A stretch of DNA of 64,000 nucleotides from Streptomyces chartreusis NRRL 3882 (GCF_900236475.1 NZ_LT963352.1:5894001-5958000); one strand, 5' to 3'. Positions 35,259 to 44,099 are shown, counted from the stretch's first letter. Program-made: numbers and translations. Notes: generated by a model from the sequence alone, not told the origin.

Positions 35259-35878
35259 CCACCACCCTCCTGCTGGCCCGCCACGGGCAGACCGTCTGGC
35301 ACGCCGAGAACCGGTACGCCGGCGTCACCGACATCGGCCTCACCGACACCGGCCGCGCCCAGGCCGAGGCCCTCGGCCGCTGGGCCGCCGCCCACCCCGT
35401 CGACGCGATCCGGACCTCCCCGCTGTCCCGGGCCGTCGCGACCGCCGAGCCCGCCTGCCGTGCCCTGGGCCTCACCTCACAGCTCGAACCGGACCTGCGC
35501 GAATGCGACTTCGGTGTGGTCGAGGGCCGCACGCTCGCCGAGTTCGAGACGGAGGACCCGGAGTGGGCCGCGGCCTACCGCGCCGACCCGGTGGCCCACT
35601 CCTTCCCCGGCGCCGAGGACCCGCTGTCCGCGGCGGCCCGGGGGACCCGTGCCCTGCGGGACATCGCCGCCGCCCACCCCGGCGGACGGGTCCTGGTCGT
35701 CGCCCACAACACCCTGCTGCGCCTGGTGCTGTGCACCCTGCTGTCGATCCCGGCCCGGGAGTACCGCAGGGTGTTCCCGCGGTTGCGGAACGCGGCGATC
35801 AGCGAACTGCGCATGAACCCCGACGGTTCCGCCGCACTCCTCTCACTCAATGTGCCGTGCGAGACGGACGGGACGTAG
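35255..35878 (+). CDS. Histidine phosphatase (phosphoglycerate mutase-like)
   Basis: A 207-residue histidine phosphatase. The phosphohistidine motif is LLARHGQTVWH (about residues 6-16). The acid catalyst region is LRECDFGVVEGRTLAEF, and the second active-site His is in VLVVAHNTLLRLVL. It probably dephosphorylates a small phosphate ester, since mutase-specific features are not evident. The ATGA overlap with the kinase gene puts it in the same transcript, so a phosphorylated sugar intermediate is a plausible substrate; this is inference. Confidence 0.88.
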   Translation: MTTTLLLARHGQTVWHAENRYAGVTDIGLTDTGRAQAEALGRWAAAHPVDAIRTSPLSRAVATAEPACRALGLTSQLEPDLRECDFGVVEGRTLAEFETEDPEWAAAYRADPVAHSFPGAEDPLSAAARGTRALRDIAAAHPGGRVLVVAHNTLLRLVLCTLLSIPAREYRRVFPRLRNAAISELRMNPDGSAALLSLNVPCETDGT

Positions 35879-35882
35879 CACC

Positions 35883-36668
35883 ATGGGCCCCATGACGGAC
35901 ATCGACACCTCGGTGCCGCACTCGGCCCGGATCTGGAACTACTGGCTGGGCGGCAAGGACAACTACCCGGTGGACGAGGCGGCAGGCGACGCCTACACCG
36001 CCGTCTTCCCCGGCATCGTCACCATCGCCCGCGGCAGCCGCGCCTTCCTCGGCCGCAGCATCCGCCACCTCGTCCGGGAGGCCGGCGTACGGCAGTTCCT
36101 CGACGTCGGCACCGGCCTGCCGACCGTCGACAACACGCACGAGGTGGCCCAGCGCCTGGCCCCCGAGTCGCGCGTGGTCTACGTCGACAACGACCCGCTG
36201 GTCCTGGCGCACGCCCGGGCCCTGCTCACCTCCACGCCCGAGGGCGCGACGGCGTACGAGCCCATCAGCCTCTTCGAGCCGGAGCACATCATCGAGGCCG
36301 CCGGCCGGACGCTGGACCTCACCCGTCCCACCGCGCTGATCCTCAGCGGCATCCTGGGCCACGTCGCCGACTACGACCGGGCCCGCGACCTCGTCCGCCG
36401 CCTGCTGGCACCCCTGCCCTCCGGCAGCTACCTCTCCCTCAACGAGGGCTCCCGCGGCACCGACCCCGCTTACGAACAGGCCCAGGACGCCTACAACGAG
36501 ACCGGCGCCGTCCCCTACTTCCTGCGGCCGGTCGAGCAGATCGAGGGCTTCTTCGAGGGCCTGGAACTGGTGGCACCGGGCGTGGTCCCGGTCCCGCTCT
36601 GGCACCCCGAGCCGGGCGCTCCCACGGAGCCGATCGGCCAGCACGGCGGCCTGGGGCGCAAGCCGTAG
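35883..36668 (+). CDS. SAM-dependent methyltransferase (DUF574 / Methyltransf_19)
   Basis: A 261-residue putative methyltransferase of the actinobacterial DUF574 family. Hallmarks are ARIWNYWLGGKDNYPVDEAA at the N-terminus, the SAM-binding FLDVGTGLPTVDNTHEVAQ, and RVVYVDNDPLVLAHARALL (acidic loop). Such genes are highly multiplied in streptomycetes, and physiological substrates are unknown. Two starts are possible (35883 and 35892); I give the first. It follows the histidine phosphatase by 4 nt and ends at a strong terminator. Confidence 0.85.
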   Translation: MGPMTDIDTSVPHSARIWNYWLGGKDNYPVDEAAGDAYTAVFPGIVTIARGSRAFLGRSIRHLVREAGVRQFLDVGTGLPTVDNTHEVAQRLAPESRVVYVDNDPLVLAHARALLTSTPEGATAYEPISLFEPEHIIEAAGRTLDLTRPTALILSGILGHVADYDRARDLVRRLLAPLPSGSYLSLNEGSRGTDPAYEQAQDAYNETGAVPYFLRPVEQIEGFFEGLELVAPGVVPVPLWHPEPGAPTEPIGQHGGLGRKP

Positions 36669-36681
36669 CGCCGGGAGGCAC

Positions 36682-36720
36682 GGAAGGCCCCCGCGAGTCA
36701 TGTCCTCGCGGGGGCCTTCC
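36682..36720. terminator. Hairpin terminator
   Basis: GGAAGGCCCCCGCGAG (36682-36697) and CTCGCGGGGGCCTTCC (36705-36720) with a 7-nt loop, between the methyltransferase and the convergent sodF. Confidence 0.8.
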
Positions 36721-36782
36721 TTCTGTCGCCTGCCGCCGTGAAGGGTGAGAAGACGATCACGAGGCAGGACGCTTCACGGGTC

Positions 36783-37430
36783 TCAGGGGGCGAGCAGCAG
36801 TACGTCCGCGCGGGACTTGGCAGCCTCGTAACGCCGGGCCACGTCCTGCCAGTTGACGACCTGCCACATCGCCTCGATGAAGTCGACCTTCTGGTTCCGG
36901 TACTGGAGGTAGAAGGCGTGCTCCCAGGCGTCGAAGACCAGGATCGGGGTCGAGCCCTGGCCGACGTTGCCCTGGTGGTCGTAGACCTGCTCGACGATCA
37001 GCCGCCCGCTCAGCGGCTCGTACGCCAGCACGCCCCAGCCGGAACCCTGAGTGGTCGCGGCGGCCTTGGACAACTGCGCCTTGAAACGCGCGAACGACCC
37101 GAAGGACTCCGTGATCGCGTCCGCGAGCTCACCCACGCCGTCCTGCGCGAGCGGCTCACCGCCGCCGTCCTTCGGGCCGGTCATGTTCTGCCAGTAGATG
37201 CTGTGCAGGATGTGCCCGGACAGATGGAAGGCCAGGTTCTTCTCCAGCCCGTTGATCGCCCCCCAGGTCTCCTTGTCCCGCGCCTCCGCAAGCTGCTCCA
37301 GCGTGTCGTTGGCGCCCTTCACATAGGCCGCGTGGTGCTTGTCGTGGTGCAGCTCGATGATCTCGGGGCTGATCACGGGGGCGAGCGCGGAGTAGTCGTA
37401 CGGCAGGTCGGGCAGCGTGTAGACGGGCAT
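36783..37430 (-). CDS. sodF: Iron (Fe/Zn) superoxide dismutase
   Basis: A 215-residue Fe/Mn-type superoxide dismutase converting superoxide to O2 and H2O2 in the cytoplasm. It has the metal ligands His in LHHDKHHAAYVKG and FHLSGHILHSIYW, plus Asp and His in LVFDAWEHAFYLQYRN. ATG 37430 (MPVYTLPDLPYDY) is the standard N-terminus; the upstream extension crosses the promoter. A perfect Nur operator lies 26 nt upstream, matching the known nickel-dependent repression of sodF in Streptomyces, where SodN replaces it when nickel is present. Confidence 0.95.
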   Translation of the reverse strand: MPVYTLPDLPYDYSALAPVISPEIIELHHDKHHAAYVKGANDTLEQLAEARDKETWGAINGLEKNLAFHLSGHILHSIYWQNMTGPKDGGGEPLAQDGVGELADAITESFGSFARFKAQLSKAAATTQGSGWGVLAYEPLSGRLIVEQVYDHQGNVGQGSTPILVFDAWEHAFYLQYRNQKVDFIEAMWQVVNWQDVARRYEAAKSRADVLLLAP

Positions 37431-37455
37431 GGCGGGGAACCCTCCGAACCTCTTG

Positions 37456-37472
37456 TTGCAAGTGACTTGCAA
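37456..37472. promoter_or_regulatory. Nur box (nickel-responsive operator) of sodF
   Basis: TTGCAA-N5-TTGCAA (37456-37461 and 37467-37472) matches the published Nur-box pattern for sodF-type promoters exactly. It sits 26 nt before the sodF ATG. Nickel-bound Nur is expected to block sodF transcription here. Confidence 0.85.
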
Positions 37473-37521
37473 CTGCACGCTAGCAGCAGGAGGGCGGCGG
37501 CGGGTGCCCAGGGCACACAAA

Positions 37522-37548
37522 AGGCCCCCGCGTGTGTCGCGGGGGCCT
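37522..37548 (-). terminator. Rho-independent terminator of the permease gene
   Basis: AGGCCCCCGCG and CGCGGGGGCCT with a 5-nt loop. Read on the minus strand it is followed by TTTT and lies 13 nt after the permease stop. Confidence 0.8.
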
Positions 37549-37560
37549 CGGTGCCGGGGG

Positions 37561-38943
37561 CTACTTTCGGGCGCGCGCCTTCTGCCAGGCGTAGCCGACG
37601 GCCGCCAGGGCCAGCGTCATCCCGCCCGTCGAGTACAACTGCACCCGGGTGTCGGGCTGGCGGGCCATCAGGACGAACACGGCGGCCATGCCCGCCAGCG
37701 CGATCCACGTCAGCCACGGGAACGCCCACATCCGCACGACCAGCTTCTCCGGCGTCTCCCGCTCCAGACGCCGCCGCAGCCGCAGTTGCGAGACGGCGAT
37801 GAAGATCCAGACGACCAGGATCACCGCGCCGATCATGTTCAGCAGCCAGGAGAAGACGTCGTTCGGCCGCCAGTAGCTCAGCAGCACGCACAGGAAGCCG
37901 AAGACGGAGGAGGCGAGAACGGCGATCCGCGGGACCCCGCCCGAGACCCGGCCCAGCACCTTCGGGCCCTGGCCGCGGTCCACCAGCGAGTAGGCGATGC
38001 GGGAGGCGCCGTAGATGTTGGCGTTCATGGCGGACAGCAGGGCCACCAGCACGACCACGTTCATCAGCTGGCCGGCGCCCGGGATGCCGAGTTCGTCGAG
38101 GGCGGCGACGTACGGGCCCTTCTCGACGACCTCCTTGGAGTCCCAGGGGACCAGGGTGACGATGACGGCCATCGAGCCGACGTAGAACAGCGCGATCCGC
38201 CACATCGCCGTACGCACCGCGCTCGCCACGCCCTTGACCGGGTTCTCCGACTCGGCCGCCGCGATGGTGACCGTCTCCAGGCCGCCGTAGGCGAAGACCG
38301 ACGCGAGCAGGCCGATGACCAGGCCCTCGCCGCCGTTGGGCAGGAAGTCGGTGAGGTTGCCCGCGCCCGGGGAGTCCGTGCCGGGCAGGATCCCGAGGAT
38401 CGCCAGGACGCCGAGTGCCAGGAACAGGGTGATCGCGCCGACCTTCAGGGCCGCGAACCAGAACTCGAACTCGCCGAAGTTCTTCACTGCCGCGAGGTTC
38501 GTGCCGCAGAAGACGACCATGAACAGCGCCACCCACGCCCACTCCGGCGTGCCCGGCAGCCAGCCGCTGACGATCTTCGCGGCGCCGATGCCCTCCAGGC
38601 CGACGGCCGTGCACAGGAGCACCCAGAAGGACCATCCGGCGGTGAATCCGGCCCAGGGGCCGATCGCCCGCTCCGCGTGCGCCGAGAACGAACCCGACGA
38701 CGGATACGCGGCCGACATCTCGCCGAGCATCCGCATCACCAGCATCACGAGGAGACCGGAGAGGGCGTAGGCGACCACGATCGACGGACCGGCGGCGGCG
38801 ATGCCCGCGCCGGAACCGACGAACAGACCGGCGCCGATCACGCCGCCCAGGGCGATCATCGACAGGTGGCGTTGCTTCAGGCCATGGGAGAGGGAGACGT
38901 CGTCCCTGCTGGGCGACGTCTCCGTGGTGCTGCTGCTGGGCAT
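37561..38943 (-). CDS. Amino-acid permease (APC superfamily)
   Basis: A 460-residue APC-family permease with about twelve helices, the GabP/AnsP/CycA type. The first helices contain the conserved LSMIALGGVIGAGLFVGSG. Further matches are MRMLGEMSAAYPSSGSFSAH and GWSFWVLLCTAVGLEG. It imports an amino acid or amine with protons. ATG 38943 is chosen with GGACGAG upstream; the longer frame reaches into the next promoter. A related permease sits at 49531-51039. Confidence 0.9.
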   Translation of the reverse strand: MPSSSTTETSPSRDDVSLSHGLKQRHLSMIALGGVIGAGLFVGSGAGIAAAGPSIVVAYALSGLLVMLVMRMLGEMSAAYPSSGSFSAHAERAIGPWAGFTAGWSFWVLLCTAVGLEGIGAAKIVSGWLPGTPEWAWVALFMVVFCGTNLAAVKNFGEFEFWFAALKVGAITLFLALGVLAILGILPGTDSPGAGNLTDFLPNGGEGLVIGLLASVFAYGGLETVTIAAAESENPVKGVASAVRTAMWRIALFYVGSMAVIVTLVPWDSKEVVEKGPYVAALDELGIPGAGQLMNVVVLVALLSAMNANIYGASRIAYSLVDRGQGPKVLGRVSGGVPRIAVLASSVFGFLCVLLSYWRPNDVFSWLLNMIGAVILVVWIFIAVSQLRLRRRLERETPEKLVVRMWAFPWLTWIALAGMAAVFVLMARQPDTRVQLYSTGGMTLALAAVGYAWQKARARK

Positions 38944-39000
38944 GGGCGCGGCTCGTCCAATGCGTGAGAGGCGTGCGAGGGCAAAAACGCCGCCAGTCTC

Positions 39001-39032
39001 GGATGCCTCCCCGGGGAAACGGAGAGGCATCC
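39001..39032 (-). terminator. Terminator of the sulfonate operon
   Basis: GGATGCCTC (39001-39009) pairs with GAGGCATCC (39024-39032), 33 nt after the stop of the TauD-like gene. It ends the minus-strand operon. Confidence 0.65.
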
Positions 39033-39064
39033 CACGATCCGGACGGTCGCGTCGCTGCGCGTGA

Positions 39065-39958
39065 CTACGCGGCGACCGGAGTGTAGTGCGAGGCGTCACC
39101 CTCGACGACGTAGCTCTCCTTGCCCTCGATCCCGACCGGGATGTCCCCGGCGACCGTCACCCGGTGCAGTCGGCGCGGCAGGCCGTCGTAGTTGTCGACG
39201 GCGTAGTGCTGGGTGATGCGGTTGTCGAACAGGACGAGCTGGTTCGGCGACCAGCGGTGGCGCAGGACGTTCTCCGGCCGGGTGACGTACGCCTGGAGCA
39301 GGTCGAGGATCTTGCGGGACTCGCCGGCCGACAGGCCCACGATCCGCTGCGCGAAGCCGCCGATGAACAGGCCCCGCTCCCCGGTCAGCGGGTGGACGCG
39401 GACCACCGGGTGGACCGTGCGGTACTTGATCGAGGTGAACTGGGCGCGCCGGGCGGCCTGGTGCTCGTCGACGTCCTCGTCCGGGACGGCGTAGTCGTAG
39501 TCGTTGGTGTGCTCGGCCCACAGCGTGTCGGCGAGGCTGCGCAGCGGCTCGGGCAGGTTGCGGTACGCGGCGGCCGAGCTCGCGATCAGCGTTTCGCCGC
39601 CGTACGGCGGGATCGTGATGCTGCGCAGGGTGCTGGCCTGCGGCGGGTTGAGGATGAAAGTGACGTCGGTGTGCCAGTTGTTGGCGGCCCGGCCCTGCTC
39701 GCTGTCGACGGGCAGGACGTTCGGGGCGCCGTCGACGGCGGACACCGTCGGATGGGCGGTGGTGATGTCGCCGAAGTGGCGGGCGAAGGCCTGCTGACCG
39801 GCGTCGTCCAGGCCCTCGGCGTCGAAGACGAGCGCCTTGTGGGCGTTGAGCGCCTCCCGCAGGGTGGCGTAGGTGTCCTGGTCGAGGGGCCGGGTGATGT
39901 CGACGCCCTCGACACGGGCGCCGATGTTCGCGGTGACCTTGTGGATCTCGATGGTCAT
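39065..39958 (-). CDS. TauD/AtsK-type 2-oxoglutarate dioxygenase
   Basis: A 297-residue Fe(II)/2-oxoglutarate-dependent dioxygenase. It has the metal site NNWHTDVTF (His-x-Asp) and the distal His in PRRLHRVTVAG. It cleaves taurine, other alkylsulfonates or sulfate esters by hydroxylating the carbon next to sulfur, releasing sulfite or sulfate. It resembles the AtsK alkylsulfatase and TauD groups, which cannot be separated here. ATG at 39958, 35 nt after the flavin monooxygenase stop. It is the last gene of the ssu-like operon, so it probably feeds sulfur assimilation. Confidence 0.9.
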   Translation of the reverse strand: MTIEIHKVTANIGARVEGVDITRPLDQDTYATLREALNAHKALVFDAEGLDDAGQQAFARHFGDITTAHPTVSAVDGAPNVLPVDSEQGRAANNWHTDVTFILNPPQASTLRSITIPPYGGETLIASSAAAYRNLPEPLRSLADTLWAEHTNDYDYAVPDEDVDEHQAARRAQFTSIKYRTVHPVVRVHPLTGERGLFIGGFAQRIVGLSAGESRKILDLLQAYVTRPENVLRHRWSPNQLVLFDNRITQHYAVDNYDGLPRRLHRVTVAGDIPVGIEGKESYVVEGDASHYTPVAA

Positions 39959-39993
39959 GACGGGGTTCCTTCCGGGCGGATGAGTGAGACGGG

Positions 39994-41336
39994 TCAGACG
40001 AGAGCCGGGGCGGGGACGTGCTGGTTGGCGGGGCGCGGGAGGCCGTACCGCTCCCGCAGGGTGCGGCGGCTGCCGTAATCGGTGCGGAGCAGGCCGCGGG
40101 CGCGCAGGATCGGGACGACGTGGTCGACGAAGGCCTCCAGGCCGGACGGCAGCACCGCGGGCATGATGTTGAAGCCGTCCGCGGCGCCCGAGCCGAACCA
40201 CAGCTCGATGGTGTCGGCGACCTGCTCGGGCGTCCCGGCGAAGGTGAGGTGCCCGCGCCCGCCGCCGAGCCGCCCGATCAGCTGCCGCACGGTGAGCCGC
40301 TCACGCCGGGCCAGCTCGACGATGAGCGTGTAGCGGCTCCTGGCGCCCTCGATGGCGCTCTCCGGCGGCAGGTCGGCGGGGAGCGGACCGTCCAGCTCCA
40401 GCGTCCCCGCGGGCAGTTGCAGCAGCCGCTCCAGGCGGTCCACGCCGTGCGCGGGCACGATGTGGTCCTCCAGGACCCGCTCGTTCGCCCGGGCCTCGGC
40501 CTCCGTCGAGCCGATCACCGGGACGATGCCGGGCAGCACCTTGATGTGGTCGGCGTCCCGCCCGGCCGCGACCGTCCGGGACTTGAGGTCGGCGTAGAAG
40601 GCCCGTGCGTCCTCGATGGTCTGCTGGGCGGTGAACACCGCCTCGGCGTACCGCGCGGCGAACCGCTTGCCGTCCCCGGAGGAGCCGGCCTGCACCAGCA
40701 GCGGGTAACCCTGGGGCGTGCGGGGCACGTTGAGTGCCCCCTCGACGCTGAAGTAGCGGCCCTTGTGCCGGGGCGGGTGGATCTTCGCGTCGTCGCCCCA
40801 CACCCCCGCCGCCTTGTCGGCGACGATCGCGTCGTCCTCCAACAGCTGTCCCACAGCTTCAGCGCCACGTCGAGGAACTCGGCGGCCCGCGCGTACCGCT
40901 CGGCGTGCGCCGGCTCGGCGTCCAGACCGAAGTTCCGGGCGGCCTCGGCACCGGCGGTGGTGACGATGTTCCAGCCCGCCCGGCCACCGCTGAGGTGGTC
41001 CAGCGTGGCGAACTTGCGGGCCAGGTTGTACGGCGAGTTGTACGAGGTGGAGGCCGTGGCGATCAGGCCGATGTGCTCGGTGGCCGTCGCCAGCGCGGTC
41101 AGCAGTGTGATCGGCTCCAGTGCCCCGGCGGGCCGCTGGGCCACGCTGCCCCACAGCTGCGGTCCGTCGGCGAGGAACAGCGAGTCGAAGGTGCCGTGCT
41201 CGGCGATCCGGGCGAGCCGCACGTAGTGCGCCAGGTCCACGTGCGCGTACGGGTCGCTCTCCGGCAGCCGCCACGACGCCTCGTGGTGGCCGGTGTTCAT
41301 CAGGAACGCGTTGAGGTGCAGCTGTCCGCGGGTCAT
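39994..41336 (-). pseudogene. LLM-class flavin monooxygenase (NtaA/SfnG-like), frameshifted
   Basis: This would be a 447-residue bacterial-luciferase-like flavin monooxygenase desulfonating an organosulfur compound with FMNH2. The first part reads normally from ATG 41336 (HLNAFLMNTGHHEASWRLP) to about 40850 (VALKLWDS). The remainder continues in another frame (EDDAIVADKAAGVWGDDAKI onward) to the TGA at 39994. The 1343-nt span is one base short of a whole number of codons. Uncorrected, the product stops at 40515 after 273 residues with a junk tail. No slippery sequence is present, so it is either a sequencing error or a real mutation. Confidence 0.8.
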
Positions 41337-42067
41337 CGATGGTCCTCCGTGACACCGAGCGCGGCCAGCAGCCGCTCCCGGTACTCGCCGAGCAGGGGGT
41401 CGCGGTACGACCGCGGGTGCGTGCGGTCGATGGTGAGGTCGAGGCCGATCCGGCCCCGGTCGAGGACGAGCACCCGGTCGGCGAGCACGATCGCCTCGTC
41501 CACGTCATGGGTGACCAGCAGCACGGACGGCCGGTGGCGCTCCCACAGCTCCCTGAGCAGGCCGTGCATCCGGATCCGGGTGAGTGCGTCCAGCGCCCCG
41601 AACGGCTCGTCGGCGAGCAGCAGTTCCGGCTCGCGCACCAGGGACCGGGCGAGGGCGGCGCGCTGGGCCTCCCCGCCCGACAGCTGGCCCGGCCAGGCCC
41701 GCTCGCGGCCCTTCAGCCCCACCTCTTCCAGGGCCTCACGGCCTTTCCGGCCGGCGTCCTTGCCCTCCGCGCCGAGCAGCACGTTGTCGAGGACCCGCCG
41801 CCAGGGCAGCAGCCGGGAGTCCTGGAAGACCACCGACACCCGCTCGGGCGCGGTGAGCCGCCCGCTGCCTGCGACGCCGTGGTCGAGACCGGCGATCGCC
41901 CGCAGCAGCGTGCTCTTGCCGGAGCCGCTGTGCCCGAGCAGGGCCGTCAGCTGCCCGGCGGGCAGATCGAGGTCGATGCCGTCGAGGACCGTGCGGCCGT
42001 CGAACGACCGGGTCAGGCCCCGCAGCTGGACGGCGGGACGGGTCAGCTGCTCAGTGTGCGGCGCCAT
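41333..42067 (-). CDS. ssuB: Aliphatic sulfonate ABC transporter ATPase
   Basis: A 244-residue nitrate/sulfonate-type ABC ATPase. Walker A is GHSGSGKST (about residues 44-52), followed by VFQDSRLLPW (Q-loop), signature LSGGEAQRAALARSL, Walker B LLLADEPFGALD and VTHDVDEA. It powers uptake of alkanesulfonates or related sulfur sources. Its start overlaps the permease by 25 nt, and its stop overlaps the monooxygenase ATG as ATGA. Close relatives transport nitrate or taurine; the operon context favours sulfur. Confidence 0.9.
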   Translation of the reverse strand: MAPHTEQLTRPAVQLRGLTRSFDGRTVLDGIDLDLPAGQLTALLGHSGSGKSTLLRAIAGLDHGVAGSGRLTAPERVSVVFQDSRLLPWRRVLDNVLLGAEGKDAGRKGREALEEVGLKGRERAWPGQLSGGEAQRAALARSLVREPELLLADEPFGALDALTRIRMHGLLRELWERHRPSVLLVTHDVDEAIVLADRVLVLDRGRIGLDLTIDRTHPRSYRDPLLGEYRERLLAALGVTEDHR

Positions 42068-42906
42068 GACAGCACCCTCCGTTCGATGAGACGGACCGCG
42101 CTGTCGGAGATCAGGCCGAAGACGCCGTAGACGACCAGGCCGACGAGGATGACGTCCGTCTGGCCGTAGTTCTGCGCCTGGAACATCATGTAGCCGAGCC
42201 CGCTGGTGGCGTTGATCTGCTCCAGCACCACCAGGCCCAGCCAGGACCCGGTCACGCCGAGCCGCAGCCCGACGAAGAACCCGGGCAGGGCGCCGGGGAT
42301 GACGACCTGCCGGACGAACCGGAGCTTGGACAGGCCCTGCACCTCGGCCAGTTCGACGAACCGGCTGTCGATGCCGGACAGCGCGGCATGCGTGTTGAGG
42401 TAGACCGGGATGTAGACGACGATCGCGATGATGGCGATCTTGAAGGTCTCGCCGATGCCCAGCCAGAGGATGAACAGCGGGATCAGACCCAGCGTCGGGA
42501 TGGCCCGGTTGAGGTTGACCGTCCCGTCGATCAGCGCCTCGCCGGTCCGGGTGAGCCCGGACGCCAGGGCGAGCAGGATCCCCGCGGTCAGGCCGATCGC
42601 GAAGCCGCCGGCCGCCCGCTGCAGCGAGGTCAGGATGTCGTCCGGCAGCGTGCCCGCGCTCCACAGGCGGGTGCCCGTCTCCAGCACCGTCCAGGGGGCC
42701 GGTATCGCGCCCGTGTCGAGCAGTCCGGCGGCGGAGGCGACGACCCACACCGCGAGGACGACGGCGGGCCCGACGAGCCGGGCGGCGGGCAGCCGCTTTC
42801 CGGGGGCCAGCCGCCGGCGCCTGCGCACCTGGTGCGCCTCCTGCACCGGGGCGAGGGGTGCCGCGGCGGTCGTGGTCGTGTGCGTCGTCGTGGTCACGGC
42901 GGTCAC
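42043..42906 (-). CDS. ssuC: Aliphatic sulfonate ABC transporter permease
   Basis: A 287-residue binding-protein-dependent permease of the SsuC/TauC type with five to six helices (LVGPAVVLAVWVVASAAGLL first) and an EAA-type loop, FVELAEVQGLSKLRFVRQV. GTG 42906 is chosen because it overlaps the binding-protein stop as GTGA; an in-frame GTG at 42897 is also possible. The N-terminal 40 residues are a Thr/Ala/Arg-rich cytoplasmic extension. Confidence 0.88.
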   Translation of the reverse strand: MTAVTTTTHTTTTAAAPLAPVQEAHQVRRRRRLAPGKRLPAARLVGPAVVLAVWVVASAAGLLDTGAIPAPWTVLETGTRLWSAGTLPDDILTSLQRAAGGFAIGLTAGILLALASGLTRTGEALIDGTVNLNRAIPTLGLIPLFILWLGIGETFKIAIIAIVVYIPVYLNTHAALSGIDSRFVELAEVQGLSKLRFVRQVVIPGALPGFFVGLRLGVTGSWLGLVVLEQINATSGLGYMMFQAQNYGQTDVILVGLVVYGVFGLISDSAVRLIERRVLSWRRTLSS

Positions 42907-43961
42907 CTCCGGTACTCCGCGGGTACGGCCGCCGCCGCGATGGACTCGAATCGGTGGTCGAACAGCCCCGACACGTCGAACTTCTTCACGAAGCCGCCCT
43001 CCGCGAGCAGATCGGCGGTCTCCTGCTCCCACTCGATCGCCTCGTCCCAGCGCGGCGGGAACAGCGGCTTGTTGGCCAGCGCGGTGACCGCCTTCGCCTG
43101 GGCGAGGGTCAGGTTCTGCGTGCCGACGTAGAACTGCTCGTTCCACTCGTCGGGGTGTTCGTACGTCCACACCTGGGCCTTCGCCCAGTACGGGATGTAC
43201 GAGGCGATCGCGGCGGCCTTCGCCTTGTCGTTCAGCACCGAGACCGGCGCCCACAGCAGGTTGAGCAGGTCCACCACGTCCGTCTTGATGGTGCGGGCGG
43301 ACTTGTACTGCGCCAGGTAGGCGGGCGCCTGGGTGTTGGCGAGCGGTGCGACGTCCACCTGGCCGGACTGCAGGGCCGTGAGGAACTGGTTGCTGGTCAG
43401 CGGCACCAGCTCCACGTCGTCGTACGCCAGCCCGGCCTTCTTCAGTGCCCGCAGCAGGACGACGCCCTGGGCCTGCCCCTGCGAGAAGGCCAGCCGCTTG
43501 CCCTGGAAGTCGGCGACCGCGCGGATGTCGCTGCCGGGCTTGGTGGCGAAGAGGTAGTTGGGCTTGCGGGTGATGTTGATCGCGACGATCTTCGCGTCGA
43601 AGCCCTGGTAGTGCGCCTGGATCGGCGGGATGCCCGCGTTGTTGGCGACCTCCAGCGACTTCGCGCGGAAGGCGTTGATGACGTCGGGGCCCGCGCCGAT
43701 GTTCAGCCAGTCGGACACCTTGAACGGCAGGTCGTGGAACCCGGCCAGTTCGAACTGCAGTTGCTGTGCGTTCTGGTAGGAGGCGATCTTCAGGCTCGTA
43801 CCGGCGGGCACCTCGGTGGCCAGGGGAGCGTCGGAGGCCGTCTCGCCGGCCGCGGCGCTGCTGTCCGCGCAGCCGCTCAGTCCGGCCGCCGCGGCCGTCA
43901 CGCCGAGCAGTGAGGTCAGGAACAGACGCCGGTCGAAACCGGAAACGGTGGGCGAGGGCAT
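42903..43961 (-). CDS. ssuA: Sulfonate ABC transporter binding lipoprotein
   Basis: A 352-residue SsuA/NMT1-type binding protein. A twin-arginine motif (FDRRLFLTSLLG) and the lipobox LSGC (Cys about 31) point to Tat-exported lipoprotein anchoring. The mature part shows a periplasmic-binding fold of the NitT/TauT class (SLKIASYQNAQ, VADFQGKRLAFSQGQAQG, VDVAPLANTQAPAYL). It is the first gene of the sulfur operon, 138 nt downstream of a cysteine-ending leader ORF, which suggests control by cysteine level. The exact ligand is unknown. Confidence 0.88.
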   Translation of the reverse strand: MPSPTVSGFDRRLFLTSLLGVTAAAAGLSGCADSSAAAGETASDAPLATEVPAGTSLKIASYQNAQQLQFELAGFHDLPFKVSDWLNIGAGPDVINAFRAKSLEVANNAGIPPIQAHYQGFDAKIVAINITRKPNYLFATKPGSDIRAVADFQGKRLAFSQGQAQGVVLLRALKKAGLAYDDVELVPLTSNQFLTALQSGQVDVAPLANTQAPAYLAQYKSARTIKTDVVDLLNLLWAPVSVLNDKAKAAAIASYIPYWAKAQVWTYEHPDEWNEQFYVGTQNLTLAQAKAVTALANKPLFPPRWDEAIEWEQETADLLAEGGFVKKFDVSGLFDHRFESIAAAAVPAEYRR

Positions 43962-44045
43962 GGGAGGACTCCCTGGGTATGGAAGAGGGCACAGCGCACG
44001 GAATTCCGGCCAGGAGAAAGCCGGGCAGGGAATTCACGCGAATGT

Positions 44046-44074
44046 CACACGGGAAGGAGAAGGCGCTCCGTGTG
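44046..44074 (-). promoter_or_regulatory. Hairpin between the cysteine leader and ssuA
   Basis: CACACGG (44046-44052) pairs with CCGTGTG (44068-44074), downstream of the leader stop and upstream of ssuA. It is a possible part of an attenuator; alternative pairings with the GC-rich run at 44075-44095 are also possible. Confidence 0.4.
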
Positions 44075-44099
44075 CGGGCGCCGGGGGCGCGTCAACGGG

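Noticed and set aside
40515..40850. C-terminus of the monooxygenase in the first frame as a real 273-residue protein
   Set aside because: After about 40850 the residues become Arg/Pro/Thr-rich nonsense, whereas the other frame gives a normal family C-terminus; this is a frameshift, not a short enzyme.
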